Shown: positions 7,556-15,783 of the stretch, one piece after another
Layout of the letters: each line of letters begins with the position of its first letter
Position numbering within the stretch: position 1 is the first letter of the stretch
Source of the DNA: Thermoplasmatota archaeon
Lineage (GTDB): Archaea; Thermoplasmatota; Penumbrarchaeia; Penumbrarchaeales; Penumbrarchaeaceae
Assembly: GCA_016928095.1 (NCBI GenBank)
Contig: JAFGLL010000039.1
Coordinates: forward strand, 1 to 40,068
DNA: 40,068 nt
Direction of reading: 5' to 3'
Position numbers and translations under genes: made by a program
Notes under the pieces: generated by a model
Told to the model about the DNA's origin: nothing
The model's database searches: none
What the model saw: only the letters and a program-made list of their open reading frames with translations

Positions 7556-8470
7556 TCAGAGATATTCCTCGATCCTTCTGGCGGCGGCCATGGGGTCATG
7601 GACCTTCAACGCATATTCCCTCGAGGACCGGCCTATCCGCGGGAGCTCTTGCCGCTTTTCCCACAGGCCCATCAGGGTTCGACCGAGCTCACCCGGTCTC
7701 GACGGGATGATGGGGATCTCCTCCGGATACAATGACCGGTCTATGTTGCAGACGGTGGGGATCTCCCTGACCATCGCCTCGATGGAAACCACCCCGTGGA
7801 TATCGTAGTTGGGGGACATCCAGTCTATACATATGTGTGCGTTCTCGAGCCGTCTCATGGCCTCATCCACGAACACTCCCTCGATGATATCCAGATCGAT
7901 CCTCGCTCCTTGGGCTCTTGCCTGCTCAACCCCCCTGATAACGTTGTCTGTCCCCTTGACCTCCCTTCTTGTCGGCAGGTGTGCAATGCGAAGCGGTCCA
8001 TCCTCCGAAAGTCCGGCCTCCCTCGAGATCCAATCAACCGGTGAAACCCCGTCGATCAAGACCGGGTTAGGTATGTGGATCAGCTCCCGGTCACCGACGT
8101 TGGCACGGTAGCGCAGAAGATCGGGGGTCGAAATGAACAACCTCTCACAAACGAAATGGAAGGAGGTCTGTATATTCTCCCTCAGTTCCGACCCGTGATA
8201 ATGGGCGAAGAACCTCTTGTTCGCGGCCTTGAGAGGAAGCAGACCTGCCCCGGATATCCCCACACCGCCGTGAACATGTATGAGGTCATAGTCCCGTGCC
8301 AACTTCAACAGTTTCAGGAATATGTCCTTCACACCGGACGCTTCCTTATCGGGAGGCCTCTGGGTCTCCTTCCTGACCGCCAGGAGGTCCGAGGTGTGAC
8401 CAAGCTTGCGCTGGGCTCTGGAAAGCAGATACCCCACGGATGCCTGGTTGTTCACATGCAGTATCCTCAT
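7556..8470 (-). CDS. GT4-like glycosyltransferase, first gene of the sugar cassette
   Basis: The 304-residue protein begins MRILHVNNQASVGYLLSRAQ and has DYDLIHVHGG and FAHYHGSE in the N-terminal GT-B domain. The C-terminal domain contains REVKGTDNVIRGVEQA and HGVVSIEAMVREIPTVCN, the acidic donor-binding region of GT4 enzymes. It is short for the family, near the lower limit, but no domain looks missing. There is no clear ribosome binding site, and AT-rich sequence lies 35-45 bases upstream, so the transcript may be nearly leaderless. All six genes of 8470-2864 are on one strand with gaps or overlaps under about 50 bases. Confidence 0.8.
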   Translation of the reverse strand: MRILHVNNQASVGYLLSRAQRKLGHTSDLLAVRKETQRPPDKEASGVKDIFLKLLKLARDYDLIHVHGGVGISGAGLLPLKAANKRFFAHYHGSELRENIQTSFHFVCERLFISTPDLLRYRANVGDRELIHIPNPVLIDGVSPVDWISREAGLSEDGPLRIAHLPTRREVKGTDNVIRGVEQARAQGARIDLDIIEGVFVDEAMRRLENAHICIDWMSPNYDIHGVVSIEAMVREIPTVCNIDRSLYPEEIPIIPSRPGELGRTLMGLWEKRQELPRIGRSSREYALKVHDPMAAARRIEEYL

Positions 8471-8574
8471 CCTGCGAGGTAAATGGGCTGCCCAATCATA
8501 ATGTTATTGGAAAGGTGAGCGGTGTACGGTTGTGATGGGTAAATTTGTTATCCAACCTAAGCCATCGGACACCG
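8471..8574. promoter_or_regulatory. Divergent promoter region of sugar cassette and amidohydrolase
   Basis: The gap between the two divergent starts contains TAAATTTGTTA at 8540-8550, placed about 25-30 bases before the amidohydrolase ATG. AT-rich AATAACATTATG on the minus strand at about 8498-8510 lies at a similar distance from the cassette's first ATG. Both transcripts would have little or no leader. Confidence 0.5.
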
Positions 8575-9675
8575 ATGGAAAGCATCCTGCTCAGAGGTCA
8601 CATCCTCCATCTCGACGGTTGGACCGAAGGGTCCGTTCTCCTTGAGGGGGGCAAGATACTGGACAGATCGGATTCGTCCGGATTTGATCTTACTGCGGAT
8701 ATAGAATATGAAGGTCTCATCTTGCCTGGCCTGTTGAACATGCATACCCACCTGGGGGACCACGGGGCAAGGGGTATGCTTCCGGCATCTCTTGAGCAGG
8801 TCGTCCTTCCCGGCGGGATCAAGCATTCCTATCTATCTTCCGCTTCGACCATGGATAAGGTCTCTTCCATCAGGGCATCTCTGAAGGAGATGCATCCGGG
8901 AGTCACTTTTATCCTGGATTACAGGGAGGAAGGGGGTCTGGGCCTTGACCTGCTCTCGGAAGCTCTATCATCGGGTGGACCGATGGTCTGCCCCCTTGCA
9001 CGCGTTGGACCGGGTGATGATCCCGATGAACTCATTCAAAAGAGCTTCGGCATCGGACAACCGTCCCTATCGGAGGGTCTTATCGAGCTTCGGAACCTGA
9101 CAAGGGCCAGAAAGAAGATGTTCAGCATGCATGCTTCCGAACTTTTCCGGGAGGACATCGATAGTATACTGGAACTGAGTCCCGATCATGTGGTACACAT
9201 GATATCCGGGACAGAGGATGACTGGAAGGCCTTATCGGACAGGCGGATCCCCGTGACCCTCTGTCCGAGGTCTAACCTTGCATACGGCCTTGATCCACCA
9301 CTTGGAGATATGCTGAATAGCGGTTTGAAAGTCTCCCTCGGAACCGATAACGCACTTTCCACGATACAGGATATGTTCAGGGAGATGGAAACCGCATGGC
9401 TCCTTCTGAGGAGGAGCGGTTACGAGGGTTCCGAGGCATCCAGGTGTGTCTTCGATATGGCAACCGGAAGGATGATGCAGGGTTCGATGTTTTGGGAGCT
9501 TCTACCCGAATGGACCAGATGGGGGGAGACTGGGTGGCCGAAGGTCGGAGACCCTGGGCACCTGTTCCTCATGAAGGGACCGGGAGGTTGCCTGTGGGAG
9601 AAAGACCCTTTTTCACAGCTTGTCAGGTTCTCCGGCAGGTCACAGATCGTTCACACACCAGACATACCACATTAG
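8575..9675 (+). CDS. Metal-dependent amidohydrolase (deaminase-like)
   Basis: The amidohydrolase TIM-barrel metal site is complete. His57 and His59 are in NMHTHLGDHG, His186 in FSMHASE, His208 in DHVVHM and Asp258 in LGTDNALS. CPRSNLAYG after strand 6 is typical of the TrzA/MtaD/SsnA deaminase branch (S-adenosylhomocysteine, methylthioadenosine, guanine or related substrates). The 366-residue length is slightly short because the C-terminal beta-sandwich is brief. The start ATG at 8575 lies 25 bases after a TATA-like box; an upstream in-frame ATG at 8545 overlaps that box. It is not obviously linked to its neighbours, and the substrate cannot be assigned from sequence alone. Confidence 0.82.
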   Translation: MESILLRGHILHLDGWTEGSVLLEGGKILDRSDSSGFDLTADIEYEGLILPGLLNMHTHLGDHGARGMLPASLEQVVLPGGIKHSYLSSASTMDKVSSIRASLKEMHPGVTFILDYREEGGLGLDLLSEALSSGGPMVCPLARVGPGDDPDELIQKSFGIGQPSLSEGLIELRNLTRARKKMFSMHASELFREDIDSILELSPDHVVHMISGTEDDWKALSDRRIPVTLCPRSNLAYGLDPPLGDMLNSGLKVSLGTDNALSTIQDMFREMETAWLLLRRSGYEGSEASRCVFDMATGRMMQGSMFWELLPEWTRWGETGWPKVGDPGHLFLMKGPGGCLWEKDPFSQLVRFSGRSQIVHTPDIPH

Positions 9676-9755
9676 CCCTCTTCGTTAGGCCTCTCGCAAT
9701 CCTTTAATATCATACCCATCATTGAGCATTCGACCCGGTATCTGGAGGTATGGGT

Positions 9756-10595
9756 ATGAATGTATCCGAGATCATGGTAAAGGACCCCGTCACAGCTGAA
9801 CTGCCCATAACCAGGGAAGAGGTACTTTCTCTTCTTGTCAAGTATAAGAGGACCGGTATGCCTGTTGTGGATTCGGAGGGTAAGGTACTTGGTGTGATCA
9901 CCCGAAAAGATATATTCGAGAATCCTGGCGAGGAGCAGGTGGCCGTGATCATGGAATGGGACGTTCCAACAATATCTCCGTCCGCAACCGTTGAAAAGGC
10001 TGCCAAATTGATGTGGGAGGAGAACGTCAGAAGGTTGCCTGTCGTCAAGAAGAACGAGCTGGTCGGTCTGCTGACTCCATCCGACCTCCTCCGGGTGGTC
10101 GAGAAGAAGAAGGTGAACAAACCCGTTGAGGATTTCATCTCCAGACCCATTGCATGTATCTACAAGGATACTCCGGCAAATGTGGCGGCCACCATGATCA
10201 ACCTCTCCAAGGTGTACGCATTACCCGTCCTCGACAGTGATGCAAAACTGTGTGGCCTCATAACCGACAGGGACCTTTTTGATGTGAAATTCCTTGGGGA
10301 GAACATAAAATTAACGACACTCGGCATCTCGGAGGACGAGGATTCCTGGACCTGGGAAGGCCTCCGCAATGTCATGAACCTTTACTATCAGGAGGCGAAG
10401 ATCAAGCTTCCGAGGGAGCCCATCGAGAAGTTCATGGCCAGGAACGTCTCCACCGTGTACAGGCTTGCACCGGTCTGGGAAGCTGCCAAGTTGATGAGAC
10501 TGAACGACTTCGATCAGATACCCGTCGTCGATAAAGAGGACAGCCTCTGTGCCATGATCAACGACATGGACCTCATGAAGAGCCTTTTCGAGTGA
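9756..10595 (+). CDS. Four-CBS-domain protein
   Basis: The protein consists of two Bateman pairs and nothing else. CBS1 begins MNVSEIMVKDPVTAELPITR, CBS2 is around VAVIMEWDVPTISPSATVEK, CBS3 around VEDFISRPIACIYKDTP and CBS4 around IEKFMARNVSTVYRLAP. Each ends in the usual G/A-x-I-T/N-x-x-D-L/I strand-helix (GVITRKDI, GLLTPSDL, GLITDRDL, AMINDMDL). CBS pairs commonly bind adenosine nucleotides or SAM and sense energy state. The start at 9756 follows GGAGGT with six-base spacing, preferable to the ATG at 9750 inside the spacer. A TATA-like TTTAATATC lies near 9702-9710. birA follows after 10 bases, so the two are probably co-transcribed; the target is unknown. Confidence 0.9.
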   Translation: MNVSEIMVKDPVTAELPITREEVLSLLVKYKRTGMPVVDSEGKVLGVITRKDIFENPGEEQVAVIMEWDVPTISPSATVEKAAKLMWEENVRRLPVVKKNELVGLLTPSDLLRVVEKKKVNKPVEDFISRPIACIYKDTPANVAATMINLSKVYALPVLDSDAKLCGLITDRDLFDVKFLGENIKLTTLGISEDEDSWTWEGLRNVMNLYYQEAKIKLPREPIEKFMARNVSTVYRLAPVWEAAKLMRLNDFDQIPVVDKEDSLCAMINDMDLMKSLFE

Positions 10596-10605
10596 AGGGG
10601 TCCAG

Positions 10606-11397
10606 ATGGGGGATGTGATCTCAGAGGGATGCCTTCGTGGAGTGGGAACGGGTATTATCGGCAGGCATCTGGAGATCATCGACAATGTCACATCCACCAA
10701 TGATATCGCCAGGGAGAGGGCGAAGGCGGGATGCAGGGAAGGCTTGATAATAGTGGCACGTTCCCAGAGCGACGGAAAGGGAAGGATGGGGAGGAACTTC
10801 CATTCCCCCGAAGGGGGTCTCTATCTCTCCATCGTGCTCAGACCAGATGCACCTCCGTATCTGGCCTCAACACTGCCGCTTCTTGCCGGTCTTGCGGTAT
10901 CGAAGTCCATTTCGACGACACTGATGCTCAAGACCTCTTTGAAATGGCCCAACGACGTTCTTATCGATGGAAGGAAGGTTTCAGGCATACTCGCAGAATC
11001 CTCCATAAAAGGAGACCGGCTTGAATACGTGATCATCGGCATCGGGATCAATGTGAACTTTCCAATGACCGACCTTCCACAGGAGCTTTGGGAATGTGCT
11101 TGGACGTTGAGAGATGCCTCGGGTTCAATGGTCGATATGGAGGAGCTACTGCGTAACCTTGTATGTTTCCTCGAGAACCTTTACAACAGGTTCATGGAGG
11201 GAGATGTCGGGCCGATCCTCGAGGAGTGGTCCGATAGGTCGGAGACCCTAGGAAGGCTTGTCAGGGTTCGGACACCGTCCAGCGAATTGGAAGGAACAGC
11301 ATTGGGTTTGGACCAGACCGGAGCGCTTCTCATCAGCATAGATGGTCTACTACACCGGATAGATTCGGGAGACGTTGAACATCTTTTCGGTCAATAA
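10606..11397 (+). CDS. birA: Biotin--protein ligase
   Basis: This protein of 263 residues activates biotin to biotinyl-AMP and transfers it to a lysine of biotin carrier proteins. The adenylate-binding motif SDGKGRMGR is at 55-63, KWPNDV at 113-118, GRKVSGILAE at 122-131 and GIGINVN near 145-151. A short C-terminal SH3-like domain follows (LVRVRTPSSELEGTALGLD). There is no N-terminal DNA-binding domain, so it is a catalytic-only (class I) enzyme and not a repressor. AAGGGG lies before the ATG, and it follows the CBS gene closely. No biotin-dependent carboxylase or decarboxylase gene lies in the window. Confidence 0.93.
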   Translation: MGDVISEGCLRGVGTGIIGRHLEIIDNVTSTNDIARERAKAGCREGLIIVARSQSDGKGRMGRNFHSPEGGLYLSIVLRPDAPPYLASTLPLLAGLAVSKSISTTLMLKTSLKWPNDVLIDGRKVSGILAESSIKGDRLEYVIIGIGINVNFPMTDLPQELWECAWTLRDASGSMVDMEELLRNLVCFLENLYNRFMEGDVGPILEEWSDRSETLGRLVRVRTPSSELEGTALGLDQTGALLISIDGLLHRIDSGDVEHLFGQ

Positions 11398-11423
11398 AAG
11401 AAACAAGGAGGCATAGGCCTCCT
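11388..11423 (-). terminator. Terminator of the giant beta-helix gene
   Basis: On the minus strand AGGAGGC and GCCTCCT (plus positions 11406-11423) form a seven-pair stem with a four-base loop. TTGTTTCTTTTATTG follows. It lies about 40 bases after the stop of the gene ending at 11463 and also sits just behind birA, so it may separate the two convergent transcripts. Confidence 0.6.
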
Positions 11424-11462
11424 GTTCCGCTATCCCTTAAGTTACCCGCTACTGCTCCGCTC

Positions 11463-14400
11463 CTACGGGGACGGGTGGTTGTCCTGTGAAGGTGGTGCTT
11501 CAGGCTTTGGGACCGTTCCGGCCGGAGCAGCCTGCATGGGAACCGGCTCGACGGGTTCAGGTGCGGGTTGTATTTCCGGTGGTTCCTGCTGAGGTTCGAC
11601 CTGAGGCTGTTCGTCGCCAACGGGTTCCGGCTGTGGTTCCATGGGCGGCTCCTGACCGATGTATGCCTCGGTGGGAGCTGCCGGGAGGGCCTCAAGCTCC
11701 TGTCCGGCCCCGGTGGCAGAAGGCAGTGCGGGACCGGAGACACCCGGATATGCTACTCCGCTCAGGAGGGCCTGTAGCTGTTCCTGGGCTGCCAGGGCAT
11801 CCTGCTGCTGTTGTGCGACAAGTGCCTCATGTGCCTGCTCCTCTGCTTCGGCGGTCCGGGCCAGGGGGTCCTTCCTGAATACAAAGAACAGCAATACCGC
11901 CAGGAATATCACCGCAACTATTATCAGGATTATTATCAGGGTCATCGTCCCGGTATCACCGGTTTCACCCTCTTGGTTGAACGGTATCGTATCCTCTTTG
12001 ACCGTCACGAAGATCCGTATGGTGGTGTCCTTCTGCACCCCGAAGGTGTCCTTCACAACGAGCCTTATCGTATAATTCCCGGTTACACCGAACCTGTGTT
12101 CGACCACGTTCCCCGCATTCGTTATCTCTTCCCCATCGCTGAAATACCATTCATATGTGAGCCTTTCATCGGAGTTCGGTATGTCGAAGTCAGGGTCGTA
12201 GCAGTCCTCCGCTTCGAACCTGATCCTTTCTCCCTTCTCCTGTACCAGGTTGGCCGAGTCTGCAGGGCTTGATATGACCGGGTCGGTCATCTCATCATTG
12301 GTGTTATCGACCACGAGTCGGATCGATACCGTGGAAGATGCATCGTTGCTATCTGTAACGGTAATATTGAAAAGGTGCTCCCCCACAAGCGCGTTCGACA
12401 GGAACACTGAAAGGTGTCCCGAATTGATCTCGAACTGGAAATCGGATTCGGGTATCTCCCCCACCTTATCAAGGAAATCCGTTGAGAAAGTCCAGGTGTC
12501 ACCGAAGATCTCATCGACATCAGACGCATCCATTGTTATTACCGCAGTGGAACCCTGAACTCCCTGTATCAGTACGGTCTCCCCGAAACCCACCGCTTTT
12601 TGATTGACGAGATCGATAGTCGGGACATCGTTCACGGAGACCACGGTAACATTGATAGTAACGGTGGGCCAACCCTCTTCATGGACCTTTGTGTCAAAGG
12701 CCTCTATAACGACCTTATCATCGCCAACCCAGTTCGGATCGGGGATGAAGGACACAGCATTGGTCACCTGGTCTATCACCACCTGAACATGCCTCTGGCT
12801 CTTCACACGGTACGAAAGGTCGTCGCCGTCCCTGTCATTGAAATAGGATATCAGTTCGATGAGGTCATATCCTTCTTCGTCCTCGTTGATGGTTATATCC
12901 ACATACTCGATCAATACCTCTGGCACGAAGTTCACTATGTTGGTGGTGAGTTCTGTGCTCTCTCCGTACGAGATACCATCGTAGGCTTTCACGACGACCT
13001 TGATATCCTCACCTTCGTGAGTCCTATCGGACGGGAGTGTCATGAGGTTCAGACCGGATGACAGGAGCACCCAGCTGTTCTCCTTGAATGCATACCAATC
13101 GACGAGATAGACTATATCGTCCACCGGATCCGTGTCGACATCCGTGCTTCCATTGAGAATGACCACCGTTATGTCATCTCTGGTCGACACCGGTCTGTTC
13201 AGAAGATCGATGACTGGCGTGGTGGGCGGTGTGTTGACCGTTTCGAAGCTGAAGATGATCGAATCGGAAAGACCCCACGGGTCAAAGGATGTGATCTCCA
13301 CCCAGTAGATGCGATTGTAGCGGAGGTTCTTGACGAAGGTATATTCACTTATGTCCACTACCTGGTCCACCACTAAATGTTCCCCGGTGTAGAGATCGTC
13401 CATATAGACATTTACATTGTAATTGATGATATCGCTGTTCCAATCCCATGCCTCGCTCCAGTTCAAGGTCGGCCTCTTCTGGTGTGTCGCCTCGGGGGTG
13501 TGCCCGGGCGGGATCGGGAAGAGAGGAGGTCTGTTCTCCGAGAGGAGTATGCTCCTCTCTATATTGCCCTCGAGGTTCTCGCTTCCGCCCGAGTATGGGA
13601 CATAACCATCCTTGTCCACGGTAATAGTCACCGGATTGTAGTCATAGGTCGTTTGCCCCACGATCCTGTATGATGGGACATGGCCCGAAAAGGAGCCGTC
13701 GAAGATGGTGAAGGACCGTTCAATGATGTCACCCGTTGATGAATAGACCACCACCTCCGCGAGGTCGATGGGTTGTAACGTAACATTGTCTGCAACCGTA
13801 AGCGTTACCCTCCAGAACTGCCAGAGCTCCGATTTGCTATCGGCTATGGAGACCAGGTTCATCGGGAGGGCGATCTCGAACACCTTGGCGATGGAAGCTC
13901 CATTGAGCTTCACATCCATATTATTGGACTGCATGACAGCTTCCATGAGTGAGAAATTGGCACCGGCTATCGCGCTGATCGCGGTGTTCGTCGATCTCTT
14001 GAACGATACGTTCTTGATCTCGATGTAATGGCCTCCCTCGATGAGAAGCCCTATGGCGTTCTGGTCGAAGGTGCTTTTTCGGAGAGGGAAGGTACCTGTC
14101 TCATCAAGGTGTAGTCCAATTTCCGTATTTGAAGTGAACTCGTTCGAGTCCATCTCGATCCTGTTACCCTGTATCCTGGCACCTATCCTGTTATTGTTGA
14201 ACTTGTTGTTGGCGATGAGAGATGAGCATCTTGCCCCTGCTAACAAACCGATGTCGGTCCCGTAGATCTCGTTCATGGTGATGGTGGGGGAAGCGTCCTC
14301 CAGCAGGGTTACGCCATTGGCGGTTGTGGAGTTGATGATGTTCCCCGATAGCATCAGGGTGTCACCGGTATCGACCTGGACATTGCCCAATACGTTATCG

Positions 14401-15617
14401 TATATTCTGCAGCTGGAGACCGCACCGCCTGACCCCTGGTCATAGATCCCGTAGCCTGCGTTCCCGTAGATCTTGCAGTCGAACAAGGATACATCCACCT
14501 GATCATCTACCGGGATGTTCACTCCATTCCCCCCGTTGTAGGCTATCTCCACCCCGCTGATGGTAGCAGGACATGATTCGAATGAGGAGCCGATACCGTC
14601 CATACCGTTGTCCTTCACCATGCCGCCGTTCACGACCACGGTCTGTGTGTAAGCGGTATCGTGGGCCAGCTCGATCCCAAAATTCGAGTTGCCGAACATA
14701 TCGCAGTTGTTCAATGTAACGGCCCCGCCCCTCCTCGCCGAATAACCGAACTTGGCGTCCGCGAAAACGCAATCGTTCAGCGTCATGGAGGCGTAGTTGA
14801 TGGGGTCGAAGGTCATTGCCAGGTCCGGGCATCCCCTCAGGTCCACATTGTCGAACCTCCCGGTGGCCCCGTAGAAATACTGGGCCCCTCGGTATCCGCT
14901 GCCCCTCAATGTCAGGTTGGTGACGGTGGGACTGGATCCGGCCCCACCCGCGAAGAGTGCCCATCCTGTGACGTTCTGGACATACACGTTGTTGATGATG
15001 GGATCGTATCCTCCAAGGGTGTCCTCGGTGTCGCTAACCGTCGATATGGCGGACTGCTCAGTGTTGAATATGCTAACGTTCTGTATCAGGATATCATCGC
15101 TGTAGCACTGGATGCCGCCTCTCGCCGAGGAGAGTGAGTTACCATTAGCTCCCCACATGTAGCTCAACTCGCAGTTCTCGACCCTTGCCTTCCCTCTGAT
15201 ATCGAACTTCCAGTGTATCCCCCATGTCTTGGACCAAGGAATTCCGCCGGACACTTCCACCACGGTCGAAACATCATTTGCAGTGAAGTTACAGTCGTGG
15301 TTAATGTACAGTGTACCACCGGCCTTCACATATAGACCATACTGTCCATCGGTCGTACCCCCCCACATAATGTCGGTACCATTTATGTAGAGCGTTCCGC
15401 CGGAATTGACCTCGATGTTCGCTTTCATGATCCATTGCTCGTTGTTGATGGATTTGACCTCACCGTAATTCACAATATAGCTCGATGTCTGCTCCGTGAA
15501 CTCCGTAGGTTCCTCAGCCTGGACCGATTCTCCTCCCGCCGGTATGTTCACAAGAACGGTAGAACCCAGCAGTATGGTCACTGTCATGACGATCAATAAT
15601 ACTTTTTCTACTTGCAT
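11463..15617 (-). CDS. Giant membrane-anchored parallel beta-helix surface protein
   Basis: The start chosen is ATG at 15617 after GGTGGGG, giving 1384 residues; the longer frame would run into hutH. A signal peptide (about 4-28) is followed by a right-handed parallel beta-helix of PbH1/NosD type (about 60-575), then a carboxypeptidase-regulatory-like domain (about 605-690), an FN3-like domain (about 700-795), two to three cadherin/Ig-like domains (about 796-1110) and a PKD-like domain (about 1115-1200, ending YTIRLVVKDTFG). One membrane helix (LIIILIIVAVIFLAVLLFF) precedes a cytoplasmic tail of about 135 residues, rich in Gln, Pro and Glu. It is probably a glycosylated surface protein binding polysaccharide or forming appendages; the precise function is unknown. 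Nearby glycosyltransferases and a subtilase fit a surface role. Confidence 0.85.
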   Translation of the reverse strand: MQVEKVLLIVMTVTILLGSTVLVNIPAGGESVQAEEPTEFTEQTSSYIVNYGEVKSINNEQWIMKANIEVNSGGTLYINGTDIMWGGTTDGQYGLYVKAGGTLYINHDCNFTANDVSTVVEVSGGIPWSKTWGIHWKFDIRGKARVENCELSYMWGANGNSLSSARGGIQCYSDDILIQNVSIFNTEQSAISTVSDTEDTLGGYDPIINNVYVQNVTGWALFAGGAGSSPTVTNLTLRGSGYRGAQYFYGATGRFDNVDLRGCPDLAMTFDPINYASMTLNDCVFADAKFGYSARRGGAVTLNNCDMFGNSNFGIELAHDTAYTQTVVVNGGMVKDNGMDGIGSSFESCPATISGVEIAYNGGNGVNIPVDDQVDVSLFDCKIYGNAGYGIYDQGSGGAVSSCRIYDNVLGNVQVDTGDTLMLSGNIINSTTANGVTLLEDASPTITMNEIYGTDIGLLAGARCSSLIANNKFNNNRIGARIQGNRIEMDSNEFTSNTEIGLHLDETGTFPLRKSTFDQNAIGLLIEGGHYIEIKNVSFKRSTNTAISAIAGANFSLMEAVMQSNNMDVKLNGASIAKVFEIALPMNLVSIADSKSELWQFWRVTLTVADNVTLQPIDLAEVVVYSSTGDIIERSFTIFDGSFSGHVPSYRIVGQTTYDYNPVTITVDKDGYVPYSGGSENLEGNIERSILLSENRPPLFPIPPGHTPEATHQKRPTLNWSEAWDWNSDIINYNVNVYMDDLYTGEHLVVDQVVDISEYTFVKNLRYNRIYWVEITSFDPWGLSDSIIFSFETVNTPPTTPVIDLLNRPVSTRDDITVVILNGSTDVDTDPVDDIVYLVDWYAFKENSWVLLSSGLNLMTLPSDRTHEGEDIKVVVKAYDGISYGESTELTTNIVNFVPEVLIEYVDITINEDEEGYDLIELISYFNDRDGDDLSYRVKSQRHVQVVIDQVTNAVSFIPDPNWVGDDKVVIEAFDTKVHEEGWPTVTINVTVVSVNDVPTIDLVNQKAVGFGETVLIQGVQGSTAVITMDASDVDEIFGDTWTFSTDFLDKVGEIPESDFQFEINSGHLSVFLSNALVGEHLFNITVTDSNDASSTVSIRLVVDNTNDEMTDPVISSPADSANLVQEKGERIRFEAEDCYDPDFDIPNSDERLTYEWYFSDGEEITNAGNVVEHRFGVTGNYTIRLVVKDTFGVQKDTTIRIFVTVKEDTIPFNQEGETGDTGTMTLIIILIIVAVIFLAVLLFFVFRKDPLARTAEAEEQAHEALVAQQQQDALAAQEQLQALLSGVAYPGVSGPALPSATGAGQELEALPAAPTEAYIGQEPPMEPQPEPVGDEQPQVEPQQEPPEIQPAPEPVEPVPMQAAPAGTVPKPEAPPSQDNHPSP

Positions 15618-15783
15618 ATGCCCCACCTGATACACGTCTCTACTAGGAAGCAGGATTGTGCACACAACACAACCTCTATTAGGATAGCTGTTAAGTATTA
15701 CCGTTTTACCATATTTAATTTTCCATGACCGGAGAATGCACTGGACACGGTTCCCTGTGTGCTGCCGAAAAGGAAGTGCATGA

